Shown: positions 17,514 to 28,510 of the stretch, in pieces
Position numbering within the stretch: the first letter of the stretch is position 1
Layout: every line of letters starts with the position of its first letter
Assembly: GCF_003987185.1 (NCBI RefSeq)
Contig: NZ_PIPS01000005.1
Coordinates: 62,001-126,000, forward strand
From: Idiomarina aquatica
GTDB taxonomy: Bacteria; Pseudomonadota; Gammaproteobacteria; Enterobacterales; Alteromonadaceae
Direction: 5' to 3'
Length of the DNA stretch: 64,000 nt
Notes under the pieces: generated by a model
What the model was told of the DNA's origin: nothing
Databases searched by the model: none
What the model saw: only the letters and a program-made list of their open reading frames with translations
Program-made: the position numbers and the translations under genes

Positions 17514-18244
17514 TTCCTGCGCTTGATTTAATCGATGGCCGTGTTGTACGCCTTTTCCAGGGTGACTTCGCACAGAAGACGGAATACCCTCTGGATCCCG
17601 TTCAACAGGCTCAAGCATACAAAGCGGCGGGCGCTGAGTGGCTGCACTTGGTCGACTTGGACGGCGCCAAAGATCCGGCCAAACGCCAACAGGCGCTGTT
17701 AAAAGAGATTACCCAACAATCCGGACTACGCTGTCAGGCCGGTGGCGGTATTCGTACTCAGCAGGATTTAGACGACCTCTTTGCCGCTGGTATTGAGCGT
17801 GTCGTGATAGGCTCAACCGCCGTCAATCAACCTGACCGCGTCCGTCACTGGTTTACCGAGTACGGTACCGACGCCATTGTACTGGCTCTGGATGTCAACA
17901 TTGCCGATGACGGCAAAGCCATGGTCGCAACGCACGGCTGGCAGCAGAGCAGCGAACTGACCCTTGACAACGTGTTAAACCGTTTTCTTGATGTGGGTTG
18001 TCGCCATGTACTCTGTACCGACATCGCTAAAGACGGCACTCTAAGCGGCACCAATGTGGCGCTCTATCAGCGCTACAAAGCGCTGTACCCACAAATTCAG
18101 TGGCAGGCATCCGGGGGCGTCAGTAATCTTCAGGATTTGATCGATTTGAAACGCGTCAACTGTGATTCCGCCATTTTGGGCAAATCTCTTTTAACCGGAC
18201 AGTTTGAGCTGCAGGAGGCGATCGCATGCTGGCAAAACGCATAA
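17507..18244 (+). CDS. hisA: ProFAR isomerase HisA
   Basis: Amadori isomerase that converts ProFAR to PRFAR. This beta-alpha barrel of 245 residues starts [14 protein letters not shown] with the catalytic Asp8 and has the second catalytic Asp in [13 protein letters not shown] near residue 170. Phosphate loops are GGGIRT near 83 and SGGVSNL near 203. It overlaps hisH by seven and hisF by 19 bases. Confidence 0.97.
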   Translation: MLIPALDLIDGRVVRLFQGDFAQKTEYPLDPVQQAQAYKAAGAEWLHLVDLDGAKDPAKRQQALLKEITQQSGLRCQAGGGIRTQQDLDDLFAAGIERVVIGSTAVNQPDRVRHWFTEYGTDAIVLALDVNIADDGKAMVATHGWQQSSELTLDNVLNRFLDVGCRHVLCTDIAKDGTLSGTNVALYQRYKALYPQIQWQASGGVSNLQDLIDLKRVNCDSAILGKSLLTGQFELQEAIACWQNA

Positions 18245-19011
18245 TTCCCTGCCTTGATGTTCGCGATGGTCAGGTGGTCAAAGGCGTTAAGTTTCGTAAC
18301 CACGAGTTAATCGGTGATATTTTACCGTTGGCGCGACGGTATGCCGAAATCGGTGCTGATGAGTTGGTGTTCTATGACATCACAGCGTCTTCCGATGGCC
18401 GTACGGTCGACAAGTCCTGGGTAGAGCGTGTTGCGCGCGAGATTGATATTCCCTTTACCGTCGCCGGCGGCATCCGCAGTAAAGCCCACGCACAAACGTT
18501 ATTGTCGATGGGCGCGGACAAAATATCGATAAACTCACCGGCACTGTTAAACCCAGATTTGATCAATGAACTGGTCGATGAATTTGGTCAGCAGTGTGTG
18601 GTGATTGGTATCGACAGCTTTTTCAACGCCGAGAGCGGCGAGTACGAAGTCCACCAATTCACCGGCGACGAGAGTAAATCACGTCGCTCCGCCTGGCAAA
18701 CCAAAGACTGGGTGAAAGAAGTGGTCGCCCGCGGTGCTGGTGAGATCGTGCTGAACTGCATGAATCAGGATGGCGTCCGCCAAGGTTATGATATCGAACA
18801 ACTGCGTACGCTTCGCGCGCAATGCGATATACCGTTGATCGCCTCCGGCGGTGCCGGTAGCATCGAACACTTTATTGATGTGTTTAAACAGGCGAATGTG
18901 GACGGCGCATTGGCGGCCTCGGTGTTTCATAAAAACATCATCAGCATGGCAGAACTGAAGCAGCAATTACTGGCCAATCATGTGGTTGTACGCCCGCTTG
19001 AGCAGCCTTAA
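18226..19011 (+). CDS. hisF: Imidazole glycerol phosphate synthase, cyclase subunit HisF
   Basis: Uses ammonia from HisH to turn PRFAR into imidazole glycerol phosphate and AICAR. The 261-residue barrel begins [19 protein letters not shown] (catalytic Asp11) and has the second catalytic Asp in [13 protein letters not shown] near residue 182. The start lies inside the end of hisA and is supported by an AGGAGG site at 18214-18219. Confidence 0.97.
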   Translation: MLAKRIIPCLDVRDGQVVKGVKFRNHELIGDILPLARRYAEIGADELVFYDITASSDGRTVDKSWVERVAREIDIPFTVAGGIRSKAHAQTLLSMGADKISINSPALLNPDLINELVDEFGQQCVVIGIDSFFNAESGEYEVHQFTGDESKSRRSAWQTKDWVKEVVARGAGEIVLNCMNQDGVRQGYDIEQLRTLRAQCDIPLIASGGAGSIEHFIDVFKQANVDGALAASVFHKNIISMAELKQQLLANHVVVRPLEQP

Positions 19012-19036
19012 AAAACGCAGACAGGAAGGCATTTTC

Positions 19037-19645
19037 ATGAAGTTAACACAACAAAACCAGGCGCAGTTGGGCTGGGACAAAATGGACGGCTTGTTGCCCT
19101 GTACCGTACAGCACGCGCTGACCGGTGAGGTTTTGATGCTCGGCTATATGTCGGCGGAAGCCGTCACCGCCTCGCTGGACAAGGGGCTGGTGACCTTCTA
19201 CAGCCGCAGTAAACAGCGCCTATGGACCAAAGGTGAAAGTTCCGGGCATACACTGGAGCTACAGGGCTTGTACAGTGATTGTGACAATGACGCGTTGCTG
19301 GCGCTGGCGCTCCCGAATGGCCCGACCTGCCATCTCGGTACCCGTAGTTGTTTCGCCGAAGCGCCGGCACCACTGCTGCAGCAACTTGACCGCTTGATCG
19401 GCTCACGCAAAGACGCCGACCCGAGCGAAAGTTACACCGCTAAGCTGTTTGCCGCCGGCATTAAGCGGGCCGCACAAAAAGTCGGCGAGGAAGGTGTCGA
19501 AGTCGCCCTCGCCGCCACCGTTCGTGACATCGACGAACTGCATAACGAGAGTGCCGACTTGCTCTATCATTTGCTGGTGGTACTGCAAGCCTCAAACACG
19601 GATCTGGAAGCCGTGCTCAAGGTGTTAAAGCAACGCCAGAGCTAG
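19037..19645 (+). CDS. hisI: Bifunctional phosphoribosyl-AMP cyclohydrolase / phosphoribosyl-ATP pyrophosphatase HisIE
   Basis: Second and third steps of the pathway in one 202-residue protein. The N-terminal cyclohydrolase has the metal-site cysteines in DCDNDALL and GTRSCF (about residues 75-100). The C-terminal pyrophosphatase (about 115-200) has [11 protein letters not shown] and [12 protein letters not shown] chose the ATG at 19037, which follows an AGGAAGG site; a longer frame from 18980 would overlap hisF by 32 bases with unrelated residues. It is the last his gene, and its TAG overlaps the convergent MATE gene stop. Confidence 0.96.
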   Translation: MKLTQQNQAQLGWDKMDGLLPCTVQHALTGEVLMLGYMSAEAVTASLDKGLVTFYSRSKQRLWTKGESSGHTLELQGLYSDCDNDALLALALPNGPTCHLGTRSCFAEAPAPLLQQLDRLIGSRKDADPSESYTAKLFAAGIKRAAQKVGEEGVEVALAATVRDIDELHNESADLLYHLLVVLQASNTDLEAVLKVLKQRQS

Positions 19646-21018
19646 TCCGCATTGAGTTGCTGTTGATAGTGACGGCGCTCGTAGTTGCTGGCGATATGAC
19701 GCAGTCGTATCGTCAGCAGCACCGCCGCAACGGACAAACCGCTGATAAAACCAATCCAGAAACCAGCCGCTCCCATCGCCGGTACAATCCAGTCCGTCAG
19801 CCCCAGCACCACCCCAACGGTGAGGCCAAACGGCCAGTATGAGATAAACGCCATGAGCATCGGGTACTTGGTATCCTTATAACCACGCAACGTGCCCATC
19901 GCCACCACCTGAAAGGTGTCCGATAAGGTAAAGATTGCCGCCAACCCCATCAGGGTTCCGGCCAGCTCAATGATCTCGCGATTAGGCGTGTATAAGCTGG
20001 CTAGCCATTCGCCGCCTAACCACATGATCAGACCGTTAACCGCGGCAAAAACGCCACCTATCCAAAGCGCCATACGAAAGCTCAGCATCGCATTTTTCGG
20101 GTCTCCGGCGCCCAGCGCAAAGCCCACTCGTAAGGTAACGGCCATGGAGATACTGAGCGGTACCATATAAACCAATGAGCTGATGTTGAGTGCAATTTGA
20201 TGCGCCGAGACCACGGTTGGGCCAAGCGGCGAGATCAATAGCGCCACAGCCGCAAACAAACTCACCTCAAAAAACAGCGACATCGAAATCGGAAAGCCCA
20301 GTCGCATGATATAGGTTACATCATCAAAGTTCGGCGGATACCAGCGTCGTAACAAACGCAGTTTGCGATAGCGCTTGGCGTAGAGTACGTACACCGCCAT
20401 CGAAATCGCCATGCCCCACAACACCAATGCCGACGCCAGACCACAACCGGCCCCACCCAGTTCGGGAGCGCCAAAATGGCCATAAATAAAAATGTAGTTC
20501 GCCGGAATATTGATCATGAGACCAATAAAACCAATCACCAACGATGGCATGGTGTTCGATAGGCCTTCACAGAAGTTACGCAGTACCGCATAAACAACAA
20601 AGGCAGGCACACCAAAAGCAATGTAAAACAAGTAGTCGAGCGTCGTTTGCCGGAACTGTTGCTCAACTTCCATCGCATCCAGGATGTAAGGCGAGCCACT
20701 CATCAATAACAACGTCAAAAGACCGATAATGGCGCAGGCGTAGAATCCCTGTTGCAGCATATTGGCAATGCGGCGGTGCCGACCCGCTCCGTCAAAGTGC
20801 GAAATGACCGGAGCTAGTGCCAGCGCGAGGCCAAAAATCAACAACGTCACCGGCACAAAAATACTGCCACCAACGGATACCGCAGCCAAATCTACGGCGC
20901 CTTTACGGCCGGCCATAACCGTATCAACCACACTCATCAACATTTGCGTCAACTGCGCGATTAAAATGGGTCCGGTGAGGCGCGCAAGTTTGGTTATTTC
21001 AGTTGTTGGTCGGGTCAT
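19642..21018 (-). CDS. norM: MATE family multidrug efflux transporter (NorM-like)
   Basis: A 458-residue inner-membrane cation/drug antiporter with twelve predicted hydrophobic segments. The early [19 protein letters not shown] region and a central Asn-Tyr-Ile-Phe-Ile-Tyr-Gly stretch near residue 180 are typical of NorM-type MATE proteins, which export cationic drugs in exchange for Na+ or H+. It is convergent with hisI and overlaps it by four bases. No regulator is adjacent. Substrates cannot be predicted. Confidence 0.9.
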   Translation of the reverse strand: MTRPTTEITKLARLTGPILIAQLTQMLMSVVDTVMAGRKGAVDLAAVSVGGSIFVPVTLLIFGLALALAPVISHFDGAGRHRRIANMLQQGFYACAIIGLLTLLLMSGSPYILDAMEVEQQFRQTTLDYLFYIAFGVPAFVVYAVLRNFCEGLSNTMPSLVIGFIGLMINIPANYIFIYGHFGAPELGGAGCGLASALVLWGMAISMAVYVLYAKRYRKLRLLRRWYPPNFDDVTYIMRLGFPISMSLFFEVSLFAAVALLISPLGPTVVSAHQIALNISSLVYMVPLSISMAVTLRVGFALGAGDPKNAMLSFRMALWIGGVFAAVNGLIMWLGGEWLASLYTPNREIIELAGTLMGLAAIFTLSDTFQVVAMGTLRGYKDTKYPMLMAFISYWPFGLTVGVVLGLTDWIVPAMGAAGFWIGFISGLSVAAVLLTIRLRHIASNYERRHYQQQLNAD

Positions 21019-21034
21019 TTAACGACATCACTCT

Positions 21035-21817
21035 CTAAATAAAGTCGGATAACAAAGGAGATACCTCAGCCGGATGCGTCAGTGGTCCCATGTGCCCAGC
21101 CGCAACCTGCTGTTCCGTCAGGTTAGGTAATACCGAGCTCAAGGCCCGGACGACGGCCTGTGCACTGCGCCGGGTATATTCGCCGCTGATCAATAATACC
21201 GGCTGCTTTATGCGGGCGTAATCATCAAGCTGCAATGGTTCGTTCAGTAAGGCGTCAAAATCGAGGCTGACTTTTTCTGCCTGACTTACCATCAGCGCCT
21301 GAATCTTAGCCGGCAGCGCGTCAAAATAGCCCGGTTGATTCCAATAGTCGACAAAAGTACGGGTGCATGCGGTTGCGTCTTTTCCGTGCATCGCATCACT
21401 GATGGCGCGAATTTCCATCATGCCGGGCGAGTCCTCCGGCAACACATGAAATGAAACCGGCTCGTATACCGCCACCTTGTTTACGGCTAGCGCTTGGTCG
21501 GCGACAATTTTTAACGCCAGCGCACCACCATAAGAGTGACCAACGACCGTTAACGGCTGTTGCACCGCCGCCGCGGCAATGGCTTCCTGCACCCGAGGAA
21601 TCTCATGTTGTAAACGAAAATGCGTCGTTATCGATGCCTGTGGCGCATTGCCGTAGCCCAGCAAATCCACCGCCAGCACGTTCACCCGCTCACCCACCGT
21701 CTGAATGAAATGACGCCACTGCGAGCTGGCACTTTGCGAACTGTGTAACAGCAACACCGTATCGGCATCCGGCTGCGCTGCCGGACGATAATACACACCT
21801 GCCTGCAATTCCTTCAT
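21035..21817 (-). CDS. Alpha/beta hydrolase
   Basis: A cytoplasmic alpha/beta-fold hydrolase of 260 residues, unrelated in detail to the one at 7255-8136. LLLHSSQSASSQW near residue 22 forms the oxyanion loop, VVGHSYGGALALK near 92 holds the nucleophile serine, and AAGHMGPLTHP near 245 holds the catalytic His. The ATG at 21817 has a GAGG site and starts seven bases after the upstream MAPEG stop; an upstream TTG start would overlap it. Substrate unknown. Confidence 0.85.
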   Translation of the reverse strand: MKELQAGVYYRPAAQPDADTVLLLHSSQSASSQWRHFIQTVGERVNVLAVDLLGYGNAPQASITTHFRLQHEIPRVQEAIAAAAVQQPLTVVGHSYGGALALKIVADQALAVNKVAVYEPVSFHVLPEDSPGMMEIRAISDAMHGKDATACTRTFVDYWNQPGYFDALPAKIQALMVSQAEKVSLDFDALLNEPLQLDDYARIKQPVLLISGEYTRRSAQAVVRALSSVLPNLTEQQVAAGHMGPLTHPAEVSPLLSDFI

Positions 21818-21824
21818 CACCACC

Positions 21825-22241
21825 TCACCATAGTGTGCCAATATAACGACCGATCAAAATCCCTGCTTCCAGTATCAACACGGCGAACGTTCCTGCAACC
21901 CCAATGGCGCGGGGCGTTGACGCTCCGACCGTACGAGTGAGCCCCACCGCATGAGCCAACCGCGCGATCACCAGCACGATACCTAGCCCATGCACCCACA
22001 GCGTCGCGATACCACTGAATTCGATAATGGCTAACAGAATCAGCGCCAGTGGTACGTATTCAATGAAGTTACCATGCACGCGCACGGCGGCTTTCAAATC
22101 CTCGGCCTGACCGGTACCGATACCCACGCGGTGCTTCCAGCGCAGACGGATAATTCGTACAGCCAGAATCAGATAGAGCAGCGTTAACAGAGCGGCGTAA
22201 AAGCCGGTTATGGTTAACGAAGGAGTGAATGACGGTGTCAT
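21825..22241 (-). CDS. MAPEG family membrane protein
   Basis: A 138-residue integral membrane protein with about four hydrophobic helices. The segment RIIRLRWKHRVGIGTG followed by RVHGNFIEYVPLAL is the signature of the MAPEG family (membrane-associated eicosanoid and glutathione metabolism), where Arg and Asn residues bind glutathione in the eukaryotic members. Bacterial members are mostly uncharacterised. It is co-directional with the hydrolase downstream and separated from adk by a terminator. Confidence 0.85.
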   Translation of the reverse strand: MTPSFTPSLTITGFYAALLTLLYLILAVRIIRLRWKHRVGIGTGQAEDLKAAVRVHGNFIEYVPLALILLAIIEFSGIATLWVHGLGIVLVIARLAHAVGLTRTVGASTPRAIGVAGTFAVLILEAGILIGRYIGTLW

Positions 22242-22257
22242 CGTTTGTTCCTTTTAT

Positions 22258-22285
22258 GTAAAAAGGCCCACCTGCGGTGAGCCTT
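22258..22285 (-). terminator. Intrinsic terminator after adk
   Basis: Read on the minus strand, AAGGCTCACC, a GCA loop and GGTGGGCCTT form a 10-bp stem with one G-U pair, followed by TTT. It lies 33 bases after the adk stop and separates adk from the MAPEG gene. Confidence 0.8.
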
Positions 22286-22317
22286 TCTGGTAAGGTTAAG
22301 TCGGTTAAACCCCGGGA

Positions 22318-23022
<705 letters not shown>

Positions 23023-23040
23023 TTATTACAAGCAAGAAGC

Positions 23041-23068
23041 GCCGTCGCAGCGCGGTTGCTGCGACGGC
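23041..23068 (-). terminator. Hairpin after htpG
   Basis: A perfect 11-bp stem, GCCGTCGCAGC / GCTGCGACGGC with a six-base loop, lies just after the htpG stop. The following minus-strand bases GCTTCTTGCTTG are only moderately T-rich, so it is probably a terminator of medium strength. Confidence 0.55.
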
Positions 23069-23079
23069 ATTAAGGTGGG

Positions 23080-24993
23080 TTAAGCGTCAAGCATTAACTT
23101 ATTCAGCTTAGTGACAAAAGACGCCGGATCTTTAAGACTACCGCGCTCTGCAAGGGTTGCCTGGTCCAGTAAGACCTCCGCCCATTGCTTAAACGCATCG
23201 TCATCTTTGGCCGTCATTTTTACGACTAAAGGATGATTCGGGTTGACCTCAAAAATGTACTTGGTCTCAGGTACTTTTTGTCCGGCCGCTTCCATCAGTT
23301 TCGCCATTTGCGTGCTCATATCGTGTTCGTCGGTAATGATACACGCCGGCGAGTCGGTCAAACGGTGGGTTACCCGCACCTTTTTCACCTTATCGCCCAG
23401 AGCCGTTTCAAAACGCTTCAACTGATCTTTGAAGGCCTCTTCGGCTTTTTCCTGTTCTTGCTTATCCTGTTCATCATCCAGTTCACCCAAGTCCAGATCG
23501 CCACGGGTGACCGACTGCAACGGTTTGTCTTTGAACTCCGTCAGGTGACTCATCAACCACTCGTCGATGCGGTCAGACAACAACAACACTTCAACCCCTT
23601 TCTTACGGAAAATTTCCAGTGCCGGGTTATTTTTCGCCGCTTCATAGCTGTCAGCAACAATATAGTAAATCTTATCCTGACCTTCTTTCATGCGCTCAAT
23701 GTAGTCATCCAGACTGACCGTTTGAGCCGATGAATCGCCATGCGTTGAGCTAAAACGAAGCAACTCGGCGATGCGCTCTCGGTTGGCGTGATCTTCCGCA
23801 GGGCCCTCTTTCAGGACATTACCAAAGGTATCCCAGAACTGCTGATATTGCTCGCTGTCATCTTTCGCCAGCTTCTTCAGCATTTGCAGTACCTTTTTGG
23901 TGCTGCCGTTGCGCATCGCACGGGTGATCTTGTTATCCTGCAAGATCTCACGTGATACGTTCAACGGTAGATCATTGGTATCAATGAGGCCTTTAACAAA
24001 ACGCAAATACGTTGGCATCAGCTGCTCTGCGTCATCCATGATAAAGACGCGTTTTACATAAAGCTTAACACCGTGCTGCTGTTCACGGTTCCACAGATCC
24101 CATGGCGCTCGTTTCGGAATATACAGCAAGCTGGTGTACTCAGTGGTACCCTCAACTTTGTTGTGACTCCAAAGTAACGGATCATCAAAATCGTGCGCAA
24201 CGGTCTTGTAAAACTCTTTGTATTCGTCGTCGGAAATCTCGGCTTTGTCACGTGTCCACAACGCTTTACCTGAGTTAACGGTTTCCCATTTACCGGGTTC
24301 TGCCGGGGTCTTTTCACCGTCTTCGCCTTCCTGTTCAGGAACCGGTTCTTTCCACATTTGTACCGGAATACTCAGGTGCTCGGAATATTTATTAATGATA
24401 CCGCGCAAACGGAATTCATCCAGAAATTCATCCTCGCCTTCTTTCAGGTGCAGGATAATATCCGTACCACGTCGAGCTTTTTCGGTTTCAGTGATTTCGA
24501 ATTCACCTTCACCCTTTGAACGCCACTCAACGCCTATACTGCCTTTATCAAGCGCCGAACGAGTGCGCACCACCACCTCGTCTGCAACGATAAACGCCGA
24601 ATAGAAACCCACACCAAACTGACCAATCAGCTGGCTGTCTTTAGCTTGATCACCCGACAGCTGTCCAAAAAATTCAGCCGTGCCCGATTTTGCGATGGTA
24701 CCGAGGTTGTTCATCACCTCATCACGGGTCATGCCAATACCGTTATCGCTAATGGTGATGGTGCGAGCGTCTTTATCCAGTGAAATCCGCACATGCAGTT
24801 CACTGTCATCGCCGTATAGTGAATTGTCACTCAGCGCTTTAAAGCGCAATTTATCAGCGGCATCAGAGGCATTTGATACCAGCTCGCGCAGAAAAATCTC
24901 TTTGTTGGAATACAACGAATGGATCATCAAATGCAGAAGTTGTTTTACTTCTGTCTGAAATCCATGTTTTTCGGTTTGACCGGCTTCCGCCAT
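23080..24993 (-). CDS. htpG: Chaperone HtpG (bacterial Hsp90)
   Basis: A 637-residue cytosolic ATP-dependent chaperone. The GHKL ATPase motifs are present: [14 protein letters not shown] (Glu and Asn of motif N1) near residue 38, DNGIGM near 83 and [11 protein letters not shown] near 125. The middle domain has [13 protein letters not shown] near 330, and the C-terminal dimer domain is intact. Length and order between recR and adk match E. coli. Heat-shock control is likely, but no clear sigma32 promoter was confirmed. Confidence 0.97.
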   Translation of the reverse strand: MAEAGQTEKHGFQTEVKQLLHLMIHSLYSNKEIFLRELVSNASDAADKLRFKALSDNSLYGDDSELHVRISLDKDARTITISDNGIGMTRDEVMNNLGTIAKSGTAEFFGQLSGDQAKDSQLIGQFGVGFYSAFIVADEVVVRTRSALDKGSIGVEWRSKGEGEFEITETEKARRGTDIILHLKEGEDEFLDEFRLRGIINKYSEHLSIPVQMWKEPVPEQEGEDGEKTPAEPGKWETVNSGKALWTRDKAEISDDEYKEFYKTVAHDFDDPLLWSHNKVEGTTEYTSLLYIPKRAPWDLWNREQQHGVKLYVKRVFIMDDAEQLMPTYLRFVKGLIDTNDLPLNVSREILQDNKITRAMRNGSTKKVLQMLKKLAKDDSEQYQQFWDTFGNVLKEGPAEDHANRERIAELLRFSSTHGDSSAQTVSLDDYIERMKEGQDKIYYIVADSYEAAKNNPALEIFRKKGVEVLLLSDRIDEWLMSHLTEFKDKPLQSVTRGDLDLGELDDEQDKQEQEKAEEAFKDQLKRFETALGDKVKKVRVTHRLTDSPACIITDEHDMSTQMAKLMEAAGQKVPETKYIFEVNPNHPLVVKMTAKDDDAFKQWAEVLLDQATLAERGSLKDPASFVTKLNKLMLDA

Positions 24994-25065
24994 AGTGGTT
25001 TTCTCCTATCATCTTAGCAATCTGCTGTAGAAATGGGGATGAGTCGGAGAAATTCAAGCGTTTTG

Positions 25066-25677
25066 TTAACGAGAAAATTGCTTTCGACCGCTAAATGCGT
25101 GTCCTAAGGTGGTCTGATCAACGTAACCCAGCTCACCGCCAACCGGTACCCCATGGGCGATACGCGTGGTGTTGATGTTTAACTGCTCAGCAATATCGGC
25201 AATATAATGCGCCGTTGCGTCGCCCTCGACGGTTGGGTTAGTGGCCAAAATGATTTCCTCTATCGGCCCTTGTTTTAACTGTAACTCAAGTTCATCCAAA
25301 CCAATGTCGGCCGGACCAATGCCATCCAGCGGTGACAAATGACCCATTAGCACGAAATAACGTCCTTTAAACTGCGACGTTTGTTCAATGGCTAACACAT
25401 CCGCCGGCGTCTCAACAATACAGAGGAAGCCGCTCTCACGACGCCCGGGGTTGGCACAGATGCGGCACAGCGGCTCTTCGGTCAGAGTTCGGCATTGTTG
25501 ACAATGACTGACCTGCTCAACAGCACGCTGCAGACTGCTTGCTAAACTCGCAGCACCGGAGCGATCCCGCTCGAGCAAGTGAAAGGCCATACGTTGCGCT
25601 GTTTTCTGACCGACACCCGGCAAGCGCTTTAGGTCATCGACTAATGCGTCAATTGCCGGACTGATACCCTGTGCCAT
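25066..25677 (-). CDS. recR: Recombination protein RecR
   Basis: Works with RecO (and RecF) to load RecA at gapped DNA. The 203-residue protein has a helix-hairpin-helix region ([18 protein letters not shown] near 17-34), a C4 zinc finger with CQQC and CRIC near 58-75, and a Toprim domain (about 80-175). The C-terminal [16 protein letters not shown] is conserved. It follows ybaB by 12 bases in the dnaX operon. Confidence 0.97.
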   Translation of the reverse strand: MAQGISPAIDALVDDLKRLPGVGQKTAQRMAFHLLERDRSGAASLASSLQRAVEQVSHCQQCRTLTEEPLCRICANPGRRESGFLCIVETPADVLAIEQTSQFKGRYFVLMGHLSPLDGIGPADIGLDELELQLKQGPIEEIILATNPTVEGDATAHYIADIAEQLNINTTRIAHGVPVGGELGYVDQTTLGHAFSGRKQFSR

Positions 25678-25689
25678 GCTGTACTGTCC

Positions 25690-26016
25690 TTAAAACGGCA
25701 TTTTAAAACCCGGGGGTAAACCCATACCGCCGGTCACTTCGCCCATTTTTTCTTTGCTGGTCTCTTCAACGCGGCGCACCGCATCATTGGTTGCAGCGGC
25801 GATCAAATCTTCCAGCATTTCCTGGTCATCGTCCATCAGGCTAGGGTCAATACTGACGCGCTTGACATTGTGGTTGCCGAGCATCGTAATCTTAACCAGT
25901 CCCGCGCCAGCTTCACCGGTGACTTCCAGGTTGGCGATCTCTTCCTGAGCTTTCTGCATGCGCTCCTGCATTTGCTGCGCCTGCTTCATCATATTGCCCA
26001 TACCACCTTTAAACAT
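25690..26016 (-). CDS. ybaB: YbaB/EbfC family nucleoid-associated protein
   Basis: A 108-residue DNA-binding protein that the family places at the nucleoid as a tweezer-shaped dimer. The Met/Gln-rich coiled N-terminus, the middle [22 protein letters not shown] and the C-terminal [14 protein letters not shown] are all diagnostic. It lies between dnaX and recR with spacers of 16 and 12 bases. Confidence 0.96.
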   Translation of the reverse strand: MFKGGMGNMMKQAQQMQERMQKAQEEIANLEVTGEAGAGLVKITMLGNHNVKRVSIDPSLMDDDQEMLEDLIAAATNDAVRRVEETSKEKMGEVTGGMGLPPGFKMPF

Positions 26017-26031
26017 GTTGTTTTCCTCTTT

Positions 26032-27918
26032 TTAAACGGCTTTAATCGTTGATTCATCAACTTCTGCGGCAAAGCGCTGTTTTAATTCCAGCACCGCTGC
26101 ATCGTTCTGTACCCATTCTACCGCAAGCTGATGGCGATAGGCATCGATATGTTGTTGAATCATTAATGGGGTTGGTACCCGGGGCTCTTCAACCCTAAAC
26201 TCAAATTTTCCTTGTGCCGCCAGACTTTGTTGCAACGCCAGTCGCACCGATTCAGCCGTCGCGTCGCTCAGCAGGCTTTGCTGCGCAGGGGCGACATTAA
26301 TCAGCCAATGGTTGTCGGCGACCTTCACCAAATTTGAGTTTAACAACAATTGCCGCCCTAACCCGCTGATATCCATCGCCGCAATTAATGCCGACCAATC
26401 ATCGACTTGCTCCGCGAGTCGAATATCGGGGGTGAGTTGCGGTAACAGCGACGTGAGCTCAGGTTGATTCGGTACGGCCTCCGGATCCGAGGCTGTTGTT
26501 GTTACCGGTGATGGTGCCTGAGGCGACGCAAAAGGCGTATCGGTTACGGATGTGGCCTCTACTGTGGCCGGTTCAATGTCGTTTTTTTTTTCGCCGTCGG
26601 TCTGACCACGATCAGCAGAACGCAACTGCTCTCGCATCTGCAATAAATCACTTAAGTCCCCGGCAACCTCAGTTTCCGGCGGAGTGTCCGGCGCTGGCGG
26701 TGTCGACGCTGCCGTCGGGCTCGCCGACGGCGATGGCTCAGGAGTCACTTCAGCGACCGCATCGGAGGATACCGCAGAGGGTGTCGCGGTTGTGCGCTCA
26801 TCCGTTTCGTTGATCGTAGCATCGACCGTTAGTCCGTCGACCGGACGAAACGCCAGTAGTCGTAACAGCGTCATCTCAACACCGCTGCGGTCATCAACGC
26901 TGTGCGGTAACTCTTTACGGCCTTCAAGTACCAATCGATAATAGAGTTGGATGACTTCCGCAGGAAGTTGTCTTAACAGCTGTTTAAAGCCGCCCTGCTG
27001 CTCCTCATCCGTTGCCAGTTCCGGTAACTGCTGAACTAACGCCAGACGGTGTAATAACGCCTGTAATTCAGCCAATACCATGCCAATATCAGGCACCAGT
27101 GCTGCCATTTCATCAAGCAGCGCGAACGCACCGTTGGCGTCGTTCGCGGCGATCTTGCTCAATAAGCCAATCATATCCGCGCGCGGTACGTTGCCGAGCA
27201 TTTGTTGCACACTTTGCAGGTTAACCGCACCACTGCCCTGGGCGATGGCTTGGTCGGTCAAACTGAGTCCGTCCCGCATACTCCCTCGCGCGGCGCGGGC
27301 CAATAGCGGCAATGCCTCAGCGTCGTAGTCAATGGTTTCGGCGGATAATACCGTTTGCAGTTGTTGTGTGATTAAATCTGGCGTTAATGCGCGCAGATTA
27401 AACTGCAGGCACCGTGAAACCACGGTAATCGGCAATTTTTGTGGGTCTGTCGTCGCCAGCAAAAATTTGACGTGTTCGGGGGGCTCTTCCAGGGTTTTTA
27501 ACAGTGCATTAAAACTGTGCCGTGAAAGCATATGCACTTCGTCAATCAGATATACTTTAAAACGCCCCTGAGAAGGCCGATACTGAACGTTGTCCAACAG
27601 TTCACGGGTATCTTCGACCTTGGTCCGCGACGCCGCATCGATTTCTAACAGATCGACAAACCGGCCTTCGTTAATTTCACGGCATGACTGACAGGTTCCG
27701 CAAGGCGTCGCCGAAACCCCTTGCTCACAGTTAAGCGCCTTAGCCAGAATGCGCGCAATGGTCGTTTTCCCAACACCTCGCGTACCGGTGAACAAATAGG
27801 CGTGATGCAGACGATTGTTCTCCAGTGCATGACGCAATGGCTCTAACACGTGGGTTTGTCCTACCACTTCATTGAATTGTGACGGACGCCATTTTCGTGC
27901 CAGCACCTGGTAGCTCAT
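26032..27918 (-). CDS. dnaX: DNA polymerase III subunits tau and (by frameshift) gamma
   Basis: Clamp-loader ATPase and replisome organiser. Full-length tau is 628 residues: an AAA+ region with Walker A GTRGVGKTT near 45, a zinc module with CEQG, CGTC and SC near 64-79, and a DEVH box near 126; domain III to about 370; a Pro/Ser/Thr-rich linker (about 375-490); and tau-specific domains IV-V. An A10 run at codons 443-446 allows a -1 shift to an immediate stop, giving a predicted gamma of 448 residues, close to the 431 of E. coli. It follows apt and precedes ybaB-recR. Confidence 0.96.
   Translation of the reverse strand: MSYQVLARKWRPSQFNEVVGQTHVLEPLRHALENNRLHHAYLFTGTRGVGKTTIARILAKALNCEQGVSATPCGTCQSCREINEGRFVDLLEIDAASRTKVEDTRELLDNVQYRPSQGRFKVYLIDEVHMLSRHSFNALLKTLEEPPEHVKFLLATTDPQKLPITVVSRCLQFNLRALTPDLITQQLQTVLSAETIDYDAEALPLLARAARGSMRDGLSLTDQAIAQGSGAVNLQSVQQMLGNVPRADMIGLLSKIAANDANGAFALLDEMAALVPDIGMVLAELQALLHRLALVQQLPELATDEEQQGGFKQLLRQLPAEVIQLYYRLVLEGRKELPHSVDDRSGVEMTLLRLLAFRPVDGLTVDATINETDERTTATPSAVSSDAVAEVTPEPSPSASPTAASTPPAPDTPPETEVAGDLSDLLQMREQLRSADRGQTDGEKKNDIEPATVEATSVTDTPFASPQAPSPVTTTASDPEAVPNQPELTSLLPQLTPDIRLAEQVDDWSALIAAMDISGLGRQLLLNSNLVKVADNHWLINVAPAQQSLLSDATAESVRLALQQSLAAQGKFEFRVEEPRVPTPLMIQQHIDAYRHQLAVEWVQNDAAVLELKQRFAAEVDESTIKAV
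26573..26592 (-). promoter_or_regulatory. Predicted dnaX -1 frameshift site
   Basis: In the coding strand, GAA-AAA-AAA-AAC contains ten A in a row (26582-26591). Slipping back one base reads AAA-CGA-CAT-TGA, so translation would end at the TGA at 26573-26575 after adding Lys-Arg-His. The site falls in the linker just after domain III, where E. coli makes gamma. The run could work by ribosomal frameshifting, by polymerase slippage, or both. Confidence 0.75.
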
Positions 27919-27940
27919 GTTTGCTTAGCTCACTTAATCG

Positions 27941-28468
27941 TTAAAACCGACACAAGGTATAGCATGCTAACCCTTGTTGCTGCAATTTTTGTTCACCCGG
28001 CAAACCATCGAGGGTGACTAAAAAAGCCGCTTCGTGGATCCGTGCCTGTGTCTGTTTAATCAGTTTTGCGGCCGCTTCTACGGTACCCCCGGTCGCCAGC
28101 AGGTCATCGACAATGAGGACGTTATCAGACGCCTTCAACGAGTCCGATCGCATTTGCAACTGATCTTCGCCGTATTCCAGCTGATAGCGTTGAGTGATGA
28201 CGTTACCCGGCAATTTCCCCGGTTTGCGCAGCAGTGTCAACCCACAGCCCAGTGCCTTGGCAATCGCGGCACCGAAAATAAATCCGCGCGCTTCAACGGC
28301 AGCAACCTGGGTAATGCCCTGTTGAATGTAACGCTCGACAAAAAAATCGATACACGCTGAAAATGCCTCAGCATTTTGCAGCAGTGGTGTAATATCACGG
28401 AAGGTGATACCCGGCTTAGGATAATCTTCAATCGCAGCAATGGTGTTTTTGAGTTGCTCAAGCGTCAT
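27941..28468 (-). CDS. apt: Adenine phosphoribosyltransferase
   Basis: Salvages adenine with PRPP to AMP. The 175-residue protein has the Type I PRTase PRPP motif VLIVDDLLATGGT near residue 122, an early PGITFRDITPLL at 19-30 and EARGFIFG near 59. It is upstream of dnaX with a 22-base gap, the same order as in E. coli, so it likely shares a transcript with dnaX-ybaB-recR. Confidence 0.97.
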   Translation of the reverse strand: MTLEQLKNTIAAIEDYPKPGITFRDITPLLQNAEAFSACIDFFVERYIQQGITQVAAVEARGFIFGAAIAKALGCGLTLLRKPGKLPGNVITQRYQLEYGEDQLQMRSDSLKASDNVLIVDDLLATGGTVEAAAKLIKQTQARIHEAAFLVTLDGLPGEQKLQQQGLACYTLCRF

Positions 28469-28510
28469 GACCCGGTAGTTTCCCTTGTCGTTAAGACGAT
28501 AATTAAATGA

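Noticed and set aside
23041-23068. GC-rich inverted repeat as a REP element
   Set aside because: Single copy in the window, located directly after htpG, and better explained as a transcription terminator.
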